Assembly (NCBI RefSeq): GCF_000143415.4
Contig: NW_003314297.1
Location: 1,456,890-1,520,889, forward strand
DNA: 64,000 nucleotides
Reading direction: 5' to 3'
From: Selaginella moellendorffii
Taxonomy: Eukaryota; Streptophyta; Lycopodiopsida; Selaginellales; Selaginellaceae
This document shows, in pieces, positions 32,644 to 46,159 of the stretch. The stretch's first letter is position 1. Every line of letters starts with the position of its first letter. Position numbers and translations under genes: made by a program. Under the pieces are notes generated by a model. That model was not told the origin of the DNA. It saw nothing but the letters and a program-made list of their open reading frames with translations, and made no database searches.

Positions 32644-35600
32644 ACTTGGTATCGAAGCTGTTCCTTAGTCTGACTTTTATTGGTGCTCAAGTATATCACC
32701 ACTAGTGTTGGCATCGGAAGGTCCGAGGAGTGGGCCTATCCTTGAGGAGTAGCAAGTCGGGAAGACATGGCTCTCCATTACAGTTCATGTGTGAACTTGT
32801 AGACGAGGTGGTGGATAGAAAAGGGCGAATAATGGAACGACTTTGGGATCTTAGGAACAGTGCAAGGTTTTCCTCATTGAGTTGAGGATGTGATCCGGAT
32901 GAGCATTTGTCTCAGCAAATTGGCTAAGGTTGTTGTGGTAAACAACTAAAGTTGGGATCACGGGAAAGATGTAGACTCCAAAACAATAAAGGAGTCACAA
33001 GTTTATCCTCACATGGTTGAGGATGGTGCTCATGAAGGTGAGACCAGAATGGATGACCGTGAGAGGTCAAGTACGGAAGAGGACTCAAGTCCTTGAAATG
33101 GTAGCTAGGGCTACCTTTAATAAATGCTGGAACAACCCAAGGAGTTGGGGGGTGTACTTAGAGATGAGTTGGTATTCTCATCACATGGACAAATAGTCCT
33201 AAGGGGCAGAGGTTGCCCCAGAGAACAAAAACAAGTGTCAGAGTAACACTTGTGAAAATAGTCCTTCTGAGTAGGACAGGAATGCAAGAAGTGTATTCCA
33301 GTGAGCTAGTGCCTCACAAGTGGGACCTTACGGGTCTGTGGATGAACCAAGTCCAAAACTGCTGGGTGACTCAAGTAGAGTCAAGGAAAGGTCCTAAAAG
33401 GACTGATTGAAGCATTTGGACTGAGGTGTGTTGTACCCCACAAAGGATGGGGGGGGGATCATAGGATCCAAGGATGAGAACAGAGGGTATCTCATCGATG
33501 GCAAAATGTGCCATGCTAAAGTTATGGGAAAGGTGTTCCCAGAAGAAAACAACTTTGACACAAAGTTGTGTGTGACCTCTATGGTGCAGTGCTAACGGAT
33601 GGTTGGCATGAGAAAGAGCGGTGTTGGTCTTGGCAAAGACTTAAACACGAAGGGGAAGTGTCCTAGAGGTAGGCTCGTGGAGCCGATGGTGTGGAGACAC
33701 CAAATGTGCCAAGGTGTGATACCTTGAGGCTATGTTGGTGGGTTCATGAGAACTCCTTGCCAAAGGAATCCCAATGGAAATGGGAATGGCATAGCCTAAG
33801 CTGCAGAGCATGCAGTTGGAGTGTGGTGACCCAGATAATGATGGAGGTGTGGAAGCACCAAGCAATGAGTTGTAAGACTTGACAACTATGAGGCAACTAA
33901 GCAAGAGGTGCAAAATAATTGGTTAAACGGGTAAAAGGTAGCTACCCAAGACTTTTTAATAGCATAGGGAAGTCGGATATACCCTTGTGGGGGATAAGTT
34001 GCTTATGTTGCGATATAGTAAGTCAATGTCATAAAAGGAAATACTCATTGTCAAGAAAGCCATCATTGGGACACCCGAACACTCTAGAACACCAGAAGGT
34101 GGTGTTTGATGTCGCGAGGGCAATGGATAAAGCCCAAGGGACTAAGTCCCTAGCAAATGATGGATAGAAGGTGCTATCCAAATGTCCAAGGTTGCGGAGA
34201 CAGGAGAGCACTGTCTACCCAAGTTGGACAAAGCCAAAAATGGAATTTTTGACAAGGCTAGTGATGGGCATGTAAAGTCCCATAAGCAACAATGTAATCC
34301 CAGTGTGTGGGATTATAAGGTGAGCATACCCGGATTGAGGAACCACTCCCTGGGCTATTGGGTAGGTTCATCCCTAAGAATACTTGCTAAGGCATGATAG
34401 AAAGTGCAAAGCTATCCTCCTGATCTGGAGGAGAATGACCGAAGGAAAGGTGTGAAGCCAAAGGCAAGTAGTATTGGGATGGAACTGAACCATAGAAATC
34501 AAAGGGCATATCCAACAGTGGTTATGAAAGTTGGGAGTGGAGAATCAAGAGGGTGCTCGAGGATGTTGTTGCTAGCAACTGTGATGCCATGGAGAGTCTA
34601 AAATATGGAATTGTCCATGTTAGACTATATGGCAACTATAAAGCTTGCGAAAGGGGAGGCCTTAGCAAGCTGAGGGACAGAGTTCCTTCAAGGTTCCCAA
34701 AGACGATTCTAGGTAGCATAGTACCTAGAAAGGCCAAGTGTAAATGGTTTATGGAACGCGCGAAATGAGAGTGGCGCAACAGAAGCATGGTCTTGAAGCT
34801 TGCCATGAGGCAAGGTTATCAAGGTTAGGGAAGTAGTTCCCGAGTGTTCAAAGAGAGGGCTTTGAACGAAAGTCGATGGTCAAGGACTTTCACGCTTATG
34901 CAGGAACCATGTTACAATGGTCGGAGGACTTGCCAAGTGAGATTGGCACGTCGGGGGAACAAAGACCCTAGTTGAAGGTGATAACTTCAAAAAGGGTGGG
35001 CCATGGGGCCGAGCATGGAGGAGTCCATGCATGATCACAGACATGTCAAGTGAGAGGACTTGGCAGTGTGGAGGAACTAGGTTCCTAAGCTGTGATCTGT
35101 AGCGCGCTTTAAAAATAGGTTGGTGCACCGGCGTGGGGAGTCACGCCAGGCATCTTGTGTGATGCCGTCCGTAGATGCATATACGGAGGTTGGGTTCGAG
35201 TCCCGACCCTCTAGTGCTTGGGTTCGAGTCCCAAATCACTAGGGCGTGGTGATGGTTTGGAATATGAGGACACTCATATTTCGGTGGTCATGGACTCTCA
35301 GTGGGGAGACTGGTTTGGGCACACCGCCAAGCGAGGGATGCCTCGGAGTCGTGATGCACGGTTAGATTGCTTAGTGTGAAAGCTCGGCATATCTAACTTG
35401 AACGCTTTGGTGCGAGTGGCACCAAGGACGTGGTGAGTGAGATGGGGACACCTAATCTCAGTTGTTATGGACCCTTGGCCGGAAGGGCTGGCTTGGGCGC
35501 ACCGCCAAGTGTGGGGGATGCCCCCGGGGTCGTAGTTAACAAATTAAAGGTCTGGAAGACCTAGTACCTATTGGCAAACCTGTTAAGGTGCCGAGGTGAG

Positions 35601-36797
35601 ATCACTAGGTGATCTTGTGGCTAAATAAGGACAAGGTCCTTGTTTGGGTTAAGGAATAAGGTTCTTAGTTCAAAGTGTTGATTTGAACTATTGATGATGG
35701 TGTGGCTTGGTCAAGGTGACCAAGTGGGAAAAGCACTCTAGGGAAATGAGCTATGTCATTGCGATGGCATACTGTGTCCAAGGAAAGTAGTCTCTAAAGA
35801 GACCCATGGGAGGGTCACAAAGTTGGGCCGTGGATAGAGCCCACAGCAGAAGATGCTAAAGAGACTTACTAGGGGCGAACACCCTAGTCTTGGCAAAGCA
35901 GAGCCTTTGCTATGGAATCACAAGAATACCTCAAGGAGGGAGGTAGAGATTCGATGTTGCTTGGTGCAACAATCAACGGATAGGAGCAAAAGATGAGTGG
36001 CCAAGATAGGGCCGTGGAATCCCTTGGAAGGAATCCAAGTGACAAAGTTAGGCGAGGAACACTAATGTGTTGAACGCTAACAAATTCCGGAAAAGGAAGT
36101 GTGTTTCCAAGGATGAATTCCGAATTGCTCTGATTTGGCGAAAGTGAAAGCTCCAAGGGAGGGAGCGGTAAGGTAGCCAAATGATAGGGCCATGGACAGC
36201 CCTAGCACAAAGTATGATAAATGGAACTTAGTGCCCAAGGTGGCACGAAATAGAAGAGAGGATGATGGTGCCCTCAAGTAATGAGCTTCCTAGGATGGGG
36301 AAGTGGAGTTGCACAATCTGTGCAATGCAAGGTGTTGGAGACACCTAGGAAATTGACTTCCAAAAGTCAAAAGAGTAAAAGTTCCAAGGTGCAAACGTTC
36401 AATAGATGGAAATTGAGACTACTCGAGAAGGAGTAGCGGGATTGACTTAGAGAAGGGTCTCTAAGAAGTTTAGCGAGAACTAAACCAATAAAAGGAGAGA
36501 ACCACTATATGTGGTCCAATCAGTCTCTAAGTTGGAGAGACTACCCTCCTTAGAGGATAGGCAAGGCATGGTGAGCCTTTGGTGTCAAACCATTGAGGCA
36601 TATGCAAAAGGCATGGTGAGCCTTCAATGTCAAACCATTGACGAATATGGAGAAGGCATGGTGAGCCTTCAATGTCAAACCATTGACAAATATTGGCTAG
36701 GTGCCAAGGATGGAAATGGTAACACATGCGAGTGTTACTTTAAAAAATGGTTTACCGTTCGATGAGGACATCAAACTTCGTCTATGGGTGGTGGAGT
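32644..36797 (+). repeat. Internal region of the young family A element, non-coding
   Basis: It begins ACTTGGTATCGAAGC (degenerate initiator-tRNA-Met site) and ends ATGGGTGGTGGAGT. The longest frames are about 98 codons with no retroviral motifs. Notable content is a run of three about 46-bp repeats (ggcatggtgagccttcaatg...) at 36565-36690, and two B-box-like ggttcgagtccc sequences at 35193 and 35221. Its strong sequence conservation with the older copies shows it moves as a defined unit despite lacking genes. Confidence 0.85.
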
Positions 36798-37413
36798 TGT
36801 GAGACACAAAATCCCTAGGCCCCAAAGTGGAGCCAGAAGGGTGCCACATAGTAGTGGCCGAAGCGAGAGCCAAACGAGCGTAACACGTTTGGACCAAAAG
36901 CTCCGACTTGAAAAGTCAAGAGCGGGAGTGGAACTCCCAACGAAGTGCTCGAGGAACGAGCACGAAGCGAGCAAAAGGCGAGGCTCCAAAAAGGGACCCA
37001 AAAGGACCAACACATGACACGTGGGAGTGTCCGAGATGGACTCGAGTTGGAGTCCGAAGTGGAGTCCGAGATGGACCCGAGTTGGAGTCCGAAGTGGAGT
37101 CCGAGATGGACCCGAGATGGAGTCCGAGATGGAGTCCGAGATGGAGTCCGAGGTGGACCCGAGATGGACCCGAGTTGGAGTCCGAAGTGGAGTCTGAGAT
37201 GGACCCGAGATGGAGTCCGAGATGGAGTCCGAGATGGAGTCCGAGGTGGACCCGAGATGGACCCGAAATGGAGTCCGAGATGGAGTCCGAGATAGACCCG
37301 AGATGGAGTCCGAGATGGAGTCCGAGATGGACCTGAGATGGACCCGAGATGGAGTCCGAGATGGAGTCCGAGATGGAGTCCGAAGTCGAGACCGAGACCG
37401 GGACCGAGACCGG

Positions 37414-37455
<42 letters not shown>

Positions 37456-38565
37456 GATCGGGACCGAGACCGAGGCCGAGGCCGAGGCCGAGACCGAGCC
37501 CGAGCCCGAGTCCGAGTCCGAATCCGAGTTCGAGTCCGAGTCCGAGTCCGAGTCCGAGTCCGGAGCCTGAGAGGGTGAAAGCCCAAAGCGTTCGTCTCCC
37601 AGACCCTGGGGGGTTTGGTGAGCTCCAAAAGTATAATAGGGGGAGGACTGCAGTGGAGCCAGTTTGGCCAGGAAAGGCCAGTTTGGCCCAGGAAGGCTGG
37701 ACCCAGTGTTGGGTGATGAGCTGCCCACTGGGAAGTCCAAGACTAGAGTGAACACAGACCGATAAGCGGGGTAGCTGGGTGAAGTGTTCAAGAGCCGGCT
37801 CTAGTTCCCCCGGGAGATCGACTGGCCGATGCTCCCAGTCCAAGTGTGGGTGGCACTACCTACTTGGATACCTGGTGTGGCTCAACGGAACCCGCTCTAA
37901 GCCCATGGCTAGAGCACCCAAGGGCAGAAGGCGAGGAGAGTACCCAGGTGGCTCGCGTAAGGCCACGGTGTTCCGAAATGTTGTCCCAAAGGCCCAGACT
38001 GTGGAAAGGAAGAGGAGCAGTCCTCTGGGGTAGTGACCAAGGACACAATCGTGTGGTGAGGAAGTCCCAGAGGACCGTGGGACTTAGTGGTCGGGCCTGT
38101 GGGTCTCGATCCAGTGGCAGTGTTGGCAAACACGGCCAGGGGCAGAAAGGGACTTAGTGGGGACTAACAGAGGGATATTGGGGAAGGCTATTCCCCTTGT
38201 CGGTGGGCATCCTAAGGATGCTAAGGAGTGGATCTGAGATGACCACTCACGGATGGTTTGCCTAGTCTTGGAGAGCCAAGACGGTAATGCAAGTGGTATT
38301 GGACTACCAGTGTGGCAAAGGTGATTGGGCATGGCCTTAGCGTAACGGGCTGCTATGTCGGTGGTACCTTTGAGTGTCGGTCATGGGATCGGACACGTGG
38401 AGCACTTGGACCAAGTGCAAATGTTGAGTGGCATGGATGCCATTCTCGGGGCTAGCAAGTCCCAAGTCCTGGATTGGACTTATGGAGGTTGTGAATGAGA
38501 CTCCTCCAAGTGGTCAGAGGTGTGGTTAAGTGACTAAAGTAGAATGGAAAATTTAGTCGCTTACA
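36798..38565 (+). repeat. 3' LTR of the young family A element
   Basis: Same termini as the 5' LTR, with the minisatellite at 37030-37562. Differences from the 5' LTR that I could see are single transitions or transversions (for example gtagctgggtg for gtagcttggtg) and the 12-bp unit. Confidence 0.93.
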
Positions 38566-38570
38566 CGCAG

Positions 38571-40631
38571 CAGAAGCGTGGTCTTGAAGCTTGCCATGAG
38601 GCAAGGCTGTCAAGGTTAGGGAAGTAGTTCCCGAGTGTTCAAAGAGAGGGCTTTGAACGAAAGTCGATGGTCAAGGACTTTCACGCTTGTGCAAGAACCA
38701 TGTTACAGTGGTCAGAGGACTTGCCAAGTGAGATTGGCAAGTCAGGGGAACAAATACCCTAGTTGAAGGTGATAACTTCAAAAAGGGTGGGCCGTGGGGC
38801 CAAGCATGGAGGAGTCCATGCATGATCACAAACTTGTCAAGTGAGAGGACTTGGCAGTGCGGGGGAACTAAGTTCCTAAGTTGTGATCTATAGCGCGCTT
38901 TAAGTATAAGTTGGTGCACCGGCGTGGGGAGTCACGCCAGGCATCTAGGGTGATGCCATCCGTAGATGCATATACGGAGGTTGGGTTCGAGTCCCGACCC
39001 TCTAGTGCTTGGGTTCGAGTCCCAACTCACTAGGGCGTGGTGATGGTTTGAAATATGAGGACACTCATTTTTCGGTGGTCATGGACTCTCAGTGTGGAGA
39101 CTGGTTTGGGCACACCGCCAAGCGAGGGATGCCTCGGAGTCGTGATGCACGGTTAGATTGTTTAGTGTGGCTCAGCATATCTAACTTGAACACTTTGGTG
39201 CAAGTGGCACCAAGGACGTGGTGAATGAGATGGGGACACCCAGTCTCAGTTGCTATGGACCCTTGGCCGGAAGGGCTGGCTTGGGCGCACCGCCAAATGT
39301 GGGGGATGCCCCCGGGGTCGTAGTTAACAAGTTAAAGGTCTGGAAGACCTAGTACCTATTGGCAAACCTATTAAGGTGCCGAGGTGAGATCACTAGGTGA
39401 TCTTGTGGCTAAATAAGGACAAGGTCCTTGTTTGGGCTAAGGAATAAGGTTCCTAGTTCAAAGTGTTGATTTGAACTATTGATGATGGTGTGGCTTGGTC
39501 AAAGTGACCAAGTGGGAAAAGCACCTTAGGGAAATGAGCTATGTTATTGCGATGGCATAGTGTGTCCAAGGAAAATAGTCTCTAAAGAGACCCATGGGAG
39601 GGTCACAAGTTGGGCCGTGGATAGAGCCCACAGCAGAAGATGCTAAAGAGACTTACTAGGGGTGAATACCCTAGTCTTGGCAAAGCAGAGCCTTTTGTTA
39701 TGGAATTAAAAGAATACCTCAAGGAGGGAGGTAGAGATTCGATGTTGCTTGGTACGACAATCAACGGATAGGAGCAAAAGATGAGTGGCCAAGATAGGGC
39801 TGTGGAATCCTTTAGAAGGAATCCAAGTGACAAAGTTAGGCAAGGAACATTAATGTGTTGGACGCTAACAAATTGCGGGAAAGGAAGTGTGTTTCCAAGG
39901 ATGGATTCCGAATTGCTCCGATTTGGCAAAAGTGGAAGCTCCAAGGGAGGGAGCGGTAAGGTAGCCAAATGATAGGGCCATGAACAGCCCTAGCACAAAG
40001 TATGATAACTGGAACTTAGTGCCCCAGGGTGGCATGAAATAGAAGAGAGGATGATGGTGCCCTCGAGTAGAGAACTTCCTAAGATGGGAAGTGGAGTTGC
40101 ACAAAAGGTGCAAGGCAAGGTGTCGGAGACACCTAGGAAATTGACTCCAAGGAGTCAAAATTCAAAGTTCCAAAGTGCAAAGGTTATATCGATGGGAACT
40201 GAGACCACTCGAGAATGAGTAGTGGGAATTGAGTTAGAGAAGATGTCTCTAACAGGTTTAGTGAGAACTGAACCAATAAAAGGGAGCAAACCACCCCAGG
40301 TGGACGAATAAGTCTCTATGTTGGAAAGACTATACTCCTTAGAGGATGGGCAAGGCATGGTGAACCTTTAGTGTCAAACCATTGACGAATATGCAGAAGG
40401 CTTTAGGGTTTAGGGTTTAGGTTTAACCTAAAGCCTAAACCGTTTAACCTAAACCCTTCAATGTTAAACCATTGATGAATACGGAGAAGGCATGGTGAGC
40501 CTTCAATGTCAGACCATTGACAAATATTGGCTAGGTGCCAAGGATGGAAATGGTAACACATGCGAGTGTTACTTTATAAAATGGTTTACCGTTCGATGAG
40601 GACATTGAACTTCATCTATGGGTGGTGGAGT
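38571..40631 (+). repeat. Internal region of nested family A element, segment 3
   Basis: This is colinear with 34776-36797 of the younger element. It includes the B-box-like pair near 38984 and 39011. A telomere-like inverted insertion sits at 40402-40458. Confidence 0.8.
40402..40458. repeat. Inverted telomeric-type insertion
   Basis: TTTAGGGTTTAGGGTTTAGG is followed by CCTAAAGCCTAAACC and CCTAAACCC, so telomeric units face each other. The colinear position in the young element (about 36613) lacks it and instead has the catggtgagcc repeat. Confidence 0.8.
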
Positions 40632-42482
40632 TGTGAGACACAAAATTCCTAGGCCCCCAAAGTGGAGCTAGAAAGGGTGCCACGTGGTAGTGGCCGAAGC
40701 GAAAGCCAAACGAGCATAACACGTTTGGACTAAAAGCTCCGACTTGGAAGGTCGAGAGCGGGAGTGGAACTCCCAACAAAGTGCTCGAGGAGCAAGCACG
40801 AGGCAACCAATAAGCAAGGCTCCAAAAAGGGACCCAAAAAGGACCAACACATGACACGTGGAAGTGTCCGAGATGGACCCGAAGTGGAGTCCGAAGTGGA
40901 GTCCGAGATGGAGTCCGATATGGAGTCCGAGATAGACCCGAAGTGGAGTCCAAAGTGGAGTCCGAGATGGAGTCCGATATGGAGTCCGAGATGGACCCGA
41001 AGTGGAGTCCGATATGGAGTCCGATATGGAGTCCGATATGGAGTCCGAGATGGACCCGAAGTGGAGTCCGATATGGAGTCCGAGATGGACCCGAAGTGGA
41101 GTCCGATATGGAGTCCGAGATGGACCCGAAGTGGAGTCCGATATGGAGTCCGAGATGGACTCGAAGTGGAGTCCGATATGGAGTCCGAGATGGAGTCCGA
41201 GATGGACCCGAAGTGGAGTCCGATATGGAGTCCAAGATCGAGTCCGAGATAGACCCGAAGTGGAGTCCGATATGGAGTTCGAGATGGAGTCTGAGATGGA
41301 CCCGAGATGGAGTCCGAGATAGACCCGAGATGGAGTCCGAGATGGAACCGAGACCGGGACTGAGACCGAGACCGAGACCGAGACCGAGTCCGAGTCCAAA
41401 TCTAGGACCGAGACCGAGTCCGAGTCCGAGTCCGAGTCCGAGTCCGAGTCCGAGTCCGAGTCCGAATACTAATACAGGCAGTTGGGTGAAAGCCCAAAGC
41501 GATCGTCCCCTAGGGGGCGGGGGGCTGCAGGGGGTTCCAAAAGTATAGTAGGGAGAGTGTGGGGGTTGGAGCCCAGTGGAGCCAATTTGGCCAGGAAAGG
41601 CCAGTTTGGCCCAGGAAGGCCAGACCCAGTGTTGGGTGATGAGCTGACCACTGGGAAGTCCAAAACTAGAGTGAACACGGACCGACAAGCGGGGTAGCTT
41701 GGTGAAGTGTTCAAGAGCCGGCTCTAGTTCCCCCGGGAGATCGACTGGCCGATGCTCCCAATCCAAGTGTGGGTGGCACTACCTACTTGGATACCAGGCG
41801 TGGCTCAACGGAACCTCGCTCTAAGCCCATGGCTAGAGCACCCAAGGGCGGAAGGCGGGGAGAGTACCCAGGTGGCTTGTGTAAGGCCACGGTGTTCCGA
41901 AATGTTGTCCCAAAGGCCCAGACTGTGGAAAGGAAGAGGAGCAATCCTTTGGGGTAGTGACCAAGGACACAGTCGTGTGGTGAGGAAGTCCTAGAGGACC
42001 GTGGGACTTAGTGATCGGGCCTGTGGGCCTCGATCCAGTGGCAGTGTTGGCAAACACGGCCAGGGGTAGAAAGGGACTTAGTGGCGACTGACAGAGGGAT
42101 ATTAGGGAAGGCTATTCCCCTTGTCGGTGGGCATCCTAAGGATGCTAAGGAGTGGATCTGAGATGACCACTCACGGATGGTTTGCCTAGTCTTGGAGCGC
42201 CAAGACTGTGATGCAAGTGGTATTGGACTACCAATGTGGCAAAGGTGATGGCCTTAGTGTAACAAGCTGCCATGTCGGTGGTACCTTTGAGTGTCGGTCA
42301 TAGGATTGGACACGTGGAGCACTTGGACCAAGTGCAAATGTCAAGTGGCATGGATGCCATTCTCGGGGCTAGCAAGTCCCAAGTCCTGAATTGGACTTAT
42401 GGAGGTTGTGAATGAGACTCCTCCAAGTGGTCGGAGGTGTGGTTAAGTGACTAAAGTAGAATGGAAAATTTAGTCACTTACA
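40632..42482 (+). repeat. 3' LTR of nested family A element
   Basis: The 1851-bp LTR, TGTGAGACAC...GTCACTTACA, is followed by TSD GGGTT. It is partner of 12114-26958, and it carries the empty site of the DNA transposon near 42084-42094. The minisatellite is at 40870-41465. Confidence 0.92.
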
Positions 42483-42487
42483 GGGTT

Positions 42488-45400
42488 ATAGTATTCACTT
42501 GTTATGCATTGTTGGTTTATCTGTTAGCACTTAAAGTAGATTGTTGGATAGAGAAGATGTGTAGTTGAGGCATTGACATCACTAGCACTTGTGTTAGTGG
42601 AAGTGGCATTGTTGATTCGAATGATAAGGAATTTTCCTTAGAACTTGATTTTCCATGTCATTTTTCTTGTTAGTGTTTTGGCTTTGCATTGGATCTTGAA
42701 AGTGGTTGACGAAGAGTGTTAGTGCAATGTGGATATCCAAAGATGTGATTTTTGTGATCAAGCCTTAGATGTTCATTTTGCATTTTGCGGATGTCGATGT
42801 TGGATGTCAGATAAATGGGCAAAGATGTTTGATGCTTAAGTATATTGTTGAATCATGGGAATTTGTGTTGAAGTAAACCTATATAAAGTTGGTGGTAAGA
42901 GGAAGTTGGTTGAGTCTTGAAAGTTTGCATTCCTAGACTGAGAGTTATTCTTTCTCTAGGATGGAAAATTTTCCACAAATTTTCTTAGGCTTTTCCAATG
43001 GCTGATCTATTGATCACTTTGCTCGAAAACCATTTCGTTTTCGTAAGCCAATACAAACTAGTGAAGGGGTTGAAGTTGACTTAGGTTAACTTACACCTTA
43101 GTAAGTAGTTTGTATAATGCAGCTTGAAAGGGATGCTAACTTTTGGGGCTAAGGCAATTGAGTTGGATAGAGTTTTGAGTTGGTATAGAAAAGTGGCCGT
43201 TGTGCTTTTCTAAGAAAGGTGACCCTTGTGCCTTTTTTCTATAACATTATGCTTGGTGGCAGATTGCACATTGCATTTTGTTAGACTCTATGAGAGTAAT
43301 GAGCTCTCACTGATCTTGACTTAGTCTTGGTAACCCTGTGCCTTGGCTGAGAATGGTTATATCCAACTTAGTTGTTTAAGGTTAAGATGTTGGTACCTGT
43401 ACTATAGCTTTGTCTATAAGGAAGTTGTGTACTGATATGAGTTCATCTCATGGTTTTCACTTTAGTTTCGACTGAATGTTGATTATGCATAGCTAGCCTC
43501 TTCAAGGCATGCTAAGAGCCATTGGCTATTATCGCGGTTGAGTTGGATTTGAGTGGTCATTTAGTTCATGCTTGTCCATGAACCTTTATCTTGTACCTGG
43601 GGTATTATGTTCATGTTGGACAAGTGTATAATTCGATTACATGAGTTTAGTGTTTGGGTCTTGTGAAGGCAAGTTGAAAAGTGATTGTTGGTTGCTTTGC
43701 AACTAATGATTACTTGTAGACTTTGTCAAGTACTGTTTAACACTTGTTTCACTCGATGATAAGTTAATAGTGATGGGCTTGCTTTACTGGATGGTGTTCT
43801 GGAGGATCGTATCATTAAACTTATATGGGTTTTCCATGTTGGCATGTGGACTCTACCTCTATTGATATCATTTGGTTGTGTTTAGTCCATAGTGTTGGAT
43901 TTCATTGAGTCTTGGACGTGGTGATTCACTCCTTGGTGATGTGTTATCTGAAAGTGAGTATTGATGAAGAATCGGTCTCGGATACTGACTAGAGTATCTT
44001 CAACTTTGGTTAGCTTAGTTGCTAAAGAGTTTTGAATGGTGATTCATTCTTACTTTTTTCTAGCTTTGTTCTAGTGTTGATGGCATTGTAGTAATGCCTT
44101 GTTGTTGACAAAATTGATATTGAAATTCAAGTGAAATGAGATGTTTTCCCATAGGATTGATATTGAGTTTCATTAATCTTGATGAAAATAGTATTGATGA
44201 TTTGGTTATAGCTTTGTGTTATTGGCATTCGTGCATTGCTAGTTAGCAACTATGTTGACATTCAAATGAATTAAGTGGCAAGTTTGAGTTAGTTGTGTTC
44301 TAGACGAGATTATTTAGTAGAGGTTGAGCTTTAGCTTTTCCTTGAAAAGTGATTTAATCGTTGACTATACTAACTCTACAAGCGAAAGAGTTAGTAATTG
44401 ATATTGGAATGTTTGAATCCTTATTGGGTTTGAGTTGGAATATATCGATCATTGATGATTCTTCTTGTGCTTGTTATGAAGTGAGTTATGTTGTGCTATA
44501 GATGGATTCATAGAGGATCATTTAGTGATCACTTGTTGAGCATAGCTCCATTATGTTTGGCTTTTGGATTGATGCAGATATACTCTTCATTAGCTTTACA
44601 TTATGAAGTTTGGTTATAGATATGTTAAGGAGGATATTGTGGGTTGCATCATGATTTCTTTTTTAGCATTGAAGTTGGTTCATGCGATATTTGTAATCAT
44701 TATTAGGCAAGATTTAGCTATAGGCTTCTTCGACCTTTTGATTTCTTGAGCTTTTATGCTTATGGTCCATTTGTTAGAAGTTGTTGGGGAAGGCATTTTG
44801 GCTCATTAGCTTCAGTGTTGAAGTTAGTATTTGCATATGCCAATCATTGGTGATGATTGACTATCATCTAGGGTAGTTGATTATCCTTGTCAAAAGGTTT
44901 TGCTTGATTATTGTTGGTATAGAATGATTCGTTGTTCTTCGGGATGGTGAATTCCTTCTTTGACAATGATTATGCATCTCTTTTTTTAATAAGATGATCG
45001 ATGATCTTTCATGATAGTTAATTGTTTTCTTTGATGGCTTATGGCTTTTGCAATACCACATGTTATTTGTGGTTTGCCTTGGATTGGTCTCTTGGGTTTG
45101 AGACTTCGATAGGATGTTGATGGCACTTGCTTAGACACCTTTGGTTCCTTGGTATTATTGACTAGAATCTATTTAAATTGGCTAGTGCAATAGTTGGCAT
45201 GAACAAGTGTTTGTTAGTCTTACCGTATTCATTCTGTTCTATTGATTATTACTCGAGTTAGCTTCGATAGACTAGAATATTATTTCCTTTGGGTGATACA
45301 TTTACGAGCATTGTGCTTGTCAGTCAATGATACTTTGTGTTATTTAAGTTATGTTTAGTAAGTTGTTTGGCATACTGTCTGCCATCTTCAATAATTAAGT

Positions 45401-46148
45401 TTCATCATTGAGTTTCCTTAATGATACACTAGCTATTGAATTTTGTGGATGGTGGCTCCTATGTGTTTCCCTGCTAGTGATCTTGGTGGTTCCTATACTA
45501 TACTATTGGTTTATCGGATGATAACTTACTTGGAATACTATTGTGTTCTAATATATGCTTTATTCACTGATAATTAAGACTCTAAGATATCATTGTTTAT
45601 GACTTTGATATTGTCCATCTATTGATCTTTGAGTTTGGGCCAGTATAGGCAGACTGGCTTCGACACTTCGTGTGCTTGGTGAAATCTTTAGTCATGGGGT
45701 AGCTACTGTCGACTGGTCACATCACCCGCCTCTCTGTCAATGTTCCTTATTCCGTTGAAAGGGCGTGACCATGTAAACAACTCTAACTACCTGTTTACAG
45801 TAGTCTATCTAAACTTTACCGATAGGTTTGGTTTCTTTGCTCAAGAGGGTTGGGGCCTCTAGCTTCTCTCTCTATGTCCCTACGGGCAGGGGCGTATCAC
45901 ACTTTTGCAAGCTGGGTGACACCCAGAGCAGCAAGGGTGGCTGACTCCGTTGGTCATTTCCTTGTCGGCAATGGTTGAAAGGTGTCTGAGCTAGTAGCGC
46001 ATCCGTGTTAGACAAAGGGGTTGCCTCCTAACTCATTTAAGTTGGTGCATTTCTCATATAGTGTGAATACCGTGAACTTTTTCTAGAGTTGTTTCCTTGG
46101 CGGTATTCTAGACTCGAGTATACATCGACGAGGATGTCGATCTTCCCT
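42488..46148 (+). repeat. Family B internal region, right part, non-coding
   Basis: This 3.7 kb has no frame over about 65 codons and no retroviral motif. It ends in a polypurine tract. It is moderately AT-rich with many ttg/gttg strings. I can see no gene in it. Confidence 0.6.
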
Positions 46149-46159
46149 GGGGGGGAGAG
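46149..46159 (+). promoter_or_regulatory. Polypurine tract of family B
   Basis: GGGGGGGAGAG lies immediately before the 3' LTR start TGTCGCGAATG, the expected plus-strand primer position. Confidence 0.75.

Larger units (their letters stand above)
30864..38565 (+). mobile_element. Young complete non-coding LTR element (family A, LARD-like), TSD CGCAG
   Basis: Two near-identical LTRs (30864-32643, 1780 bp; 36798-38565, 1768 bp) flank a 4154-bp internal region. TSD CGCAG is at 30859-30863 and 38566-38570, and the host site uninterrupted is visible at about 34770 (agtggcgcaacagaag). The internal region has a primer site and a purine-rich tract before the 3' LTR but no gag-pol frame, so it fits large retrotransposon derivatives (LARDs) that move in trans. 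I saw about six substitutions plus one 12-bp repeat-unit difference between the LTRs, so insertion is recent. Confidence 0.92.

Noticed and set aside
35160-35240. tRNA gene
   Set aside because: B-box-like motifs are present but no cloverleaf, A-box or anticodon arm could be folded by eye.
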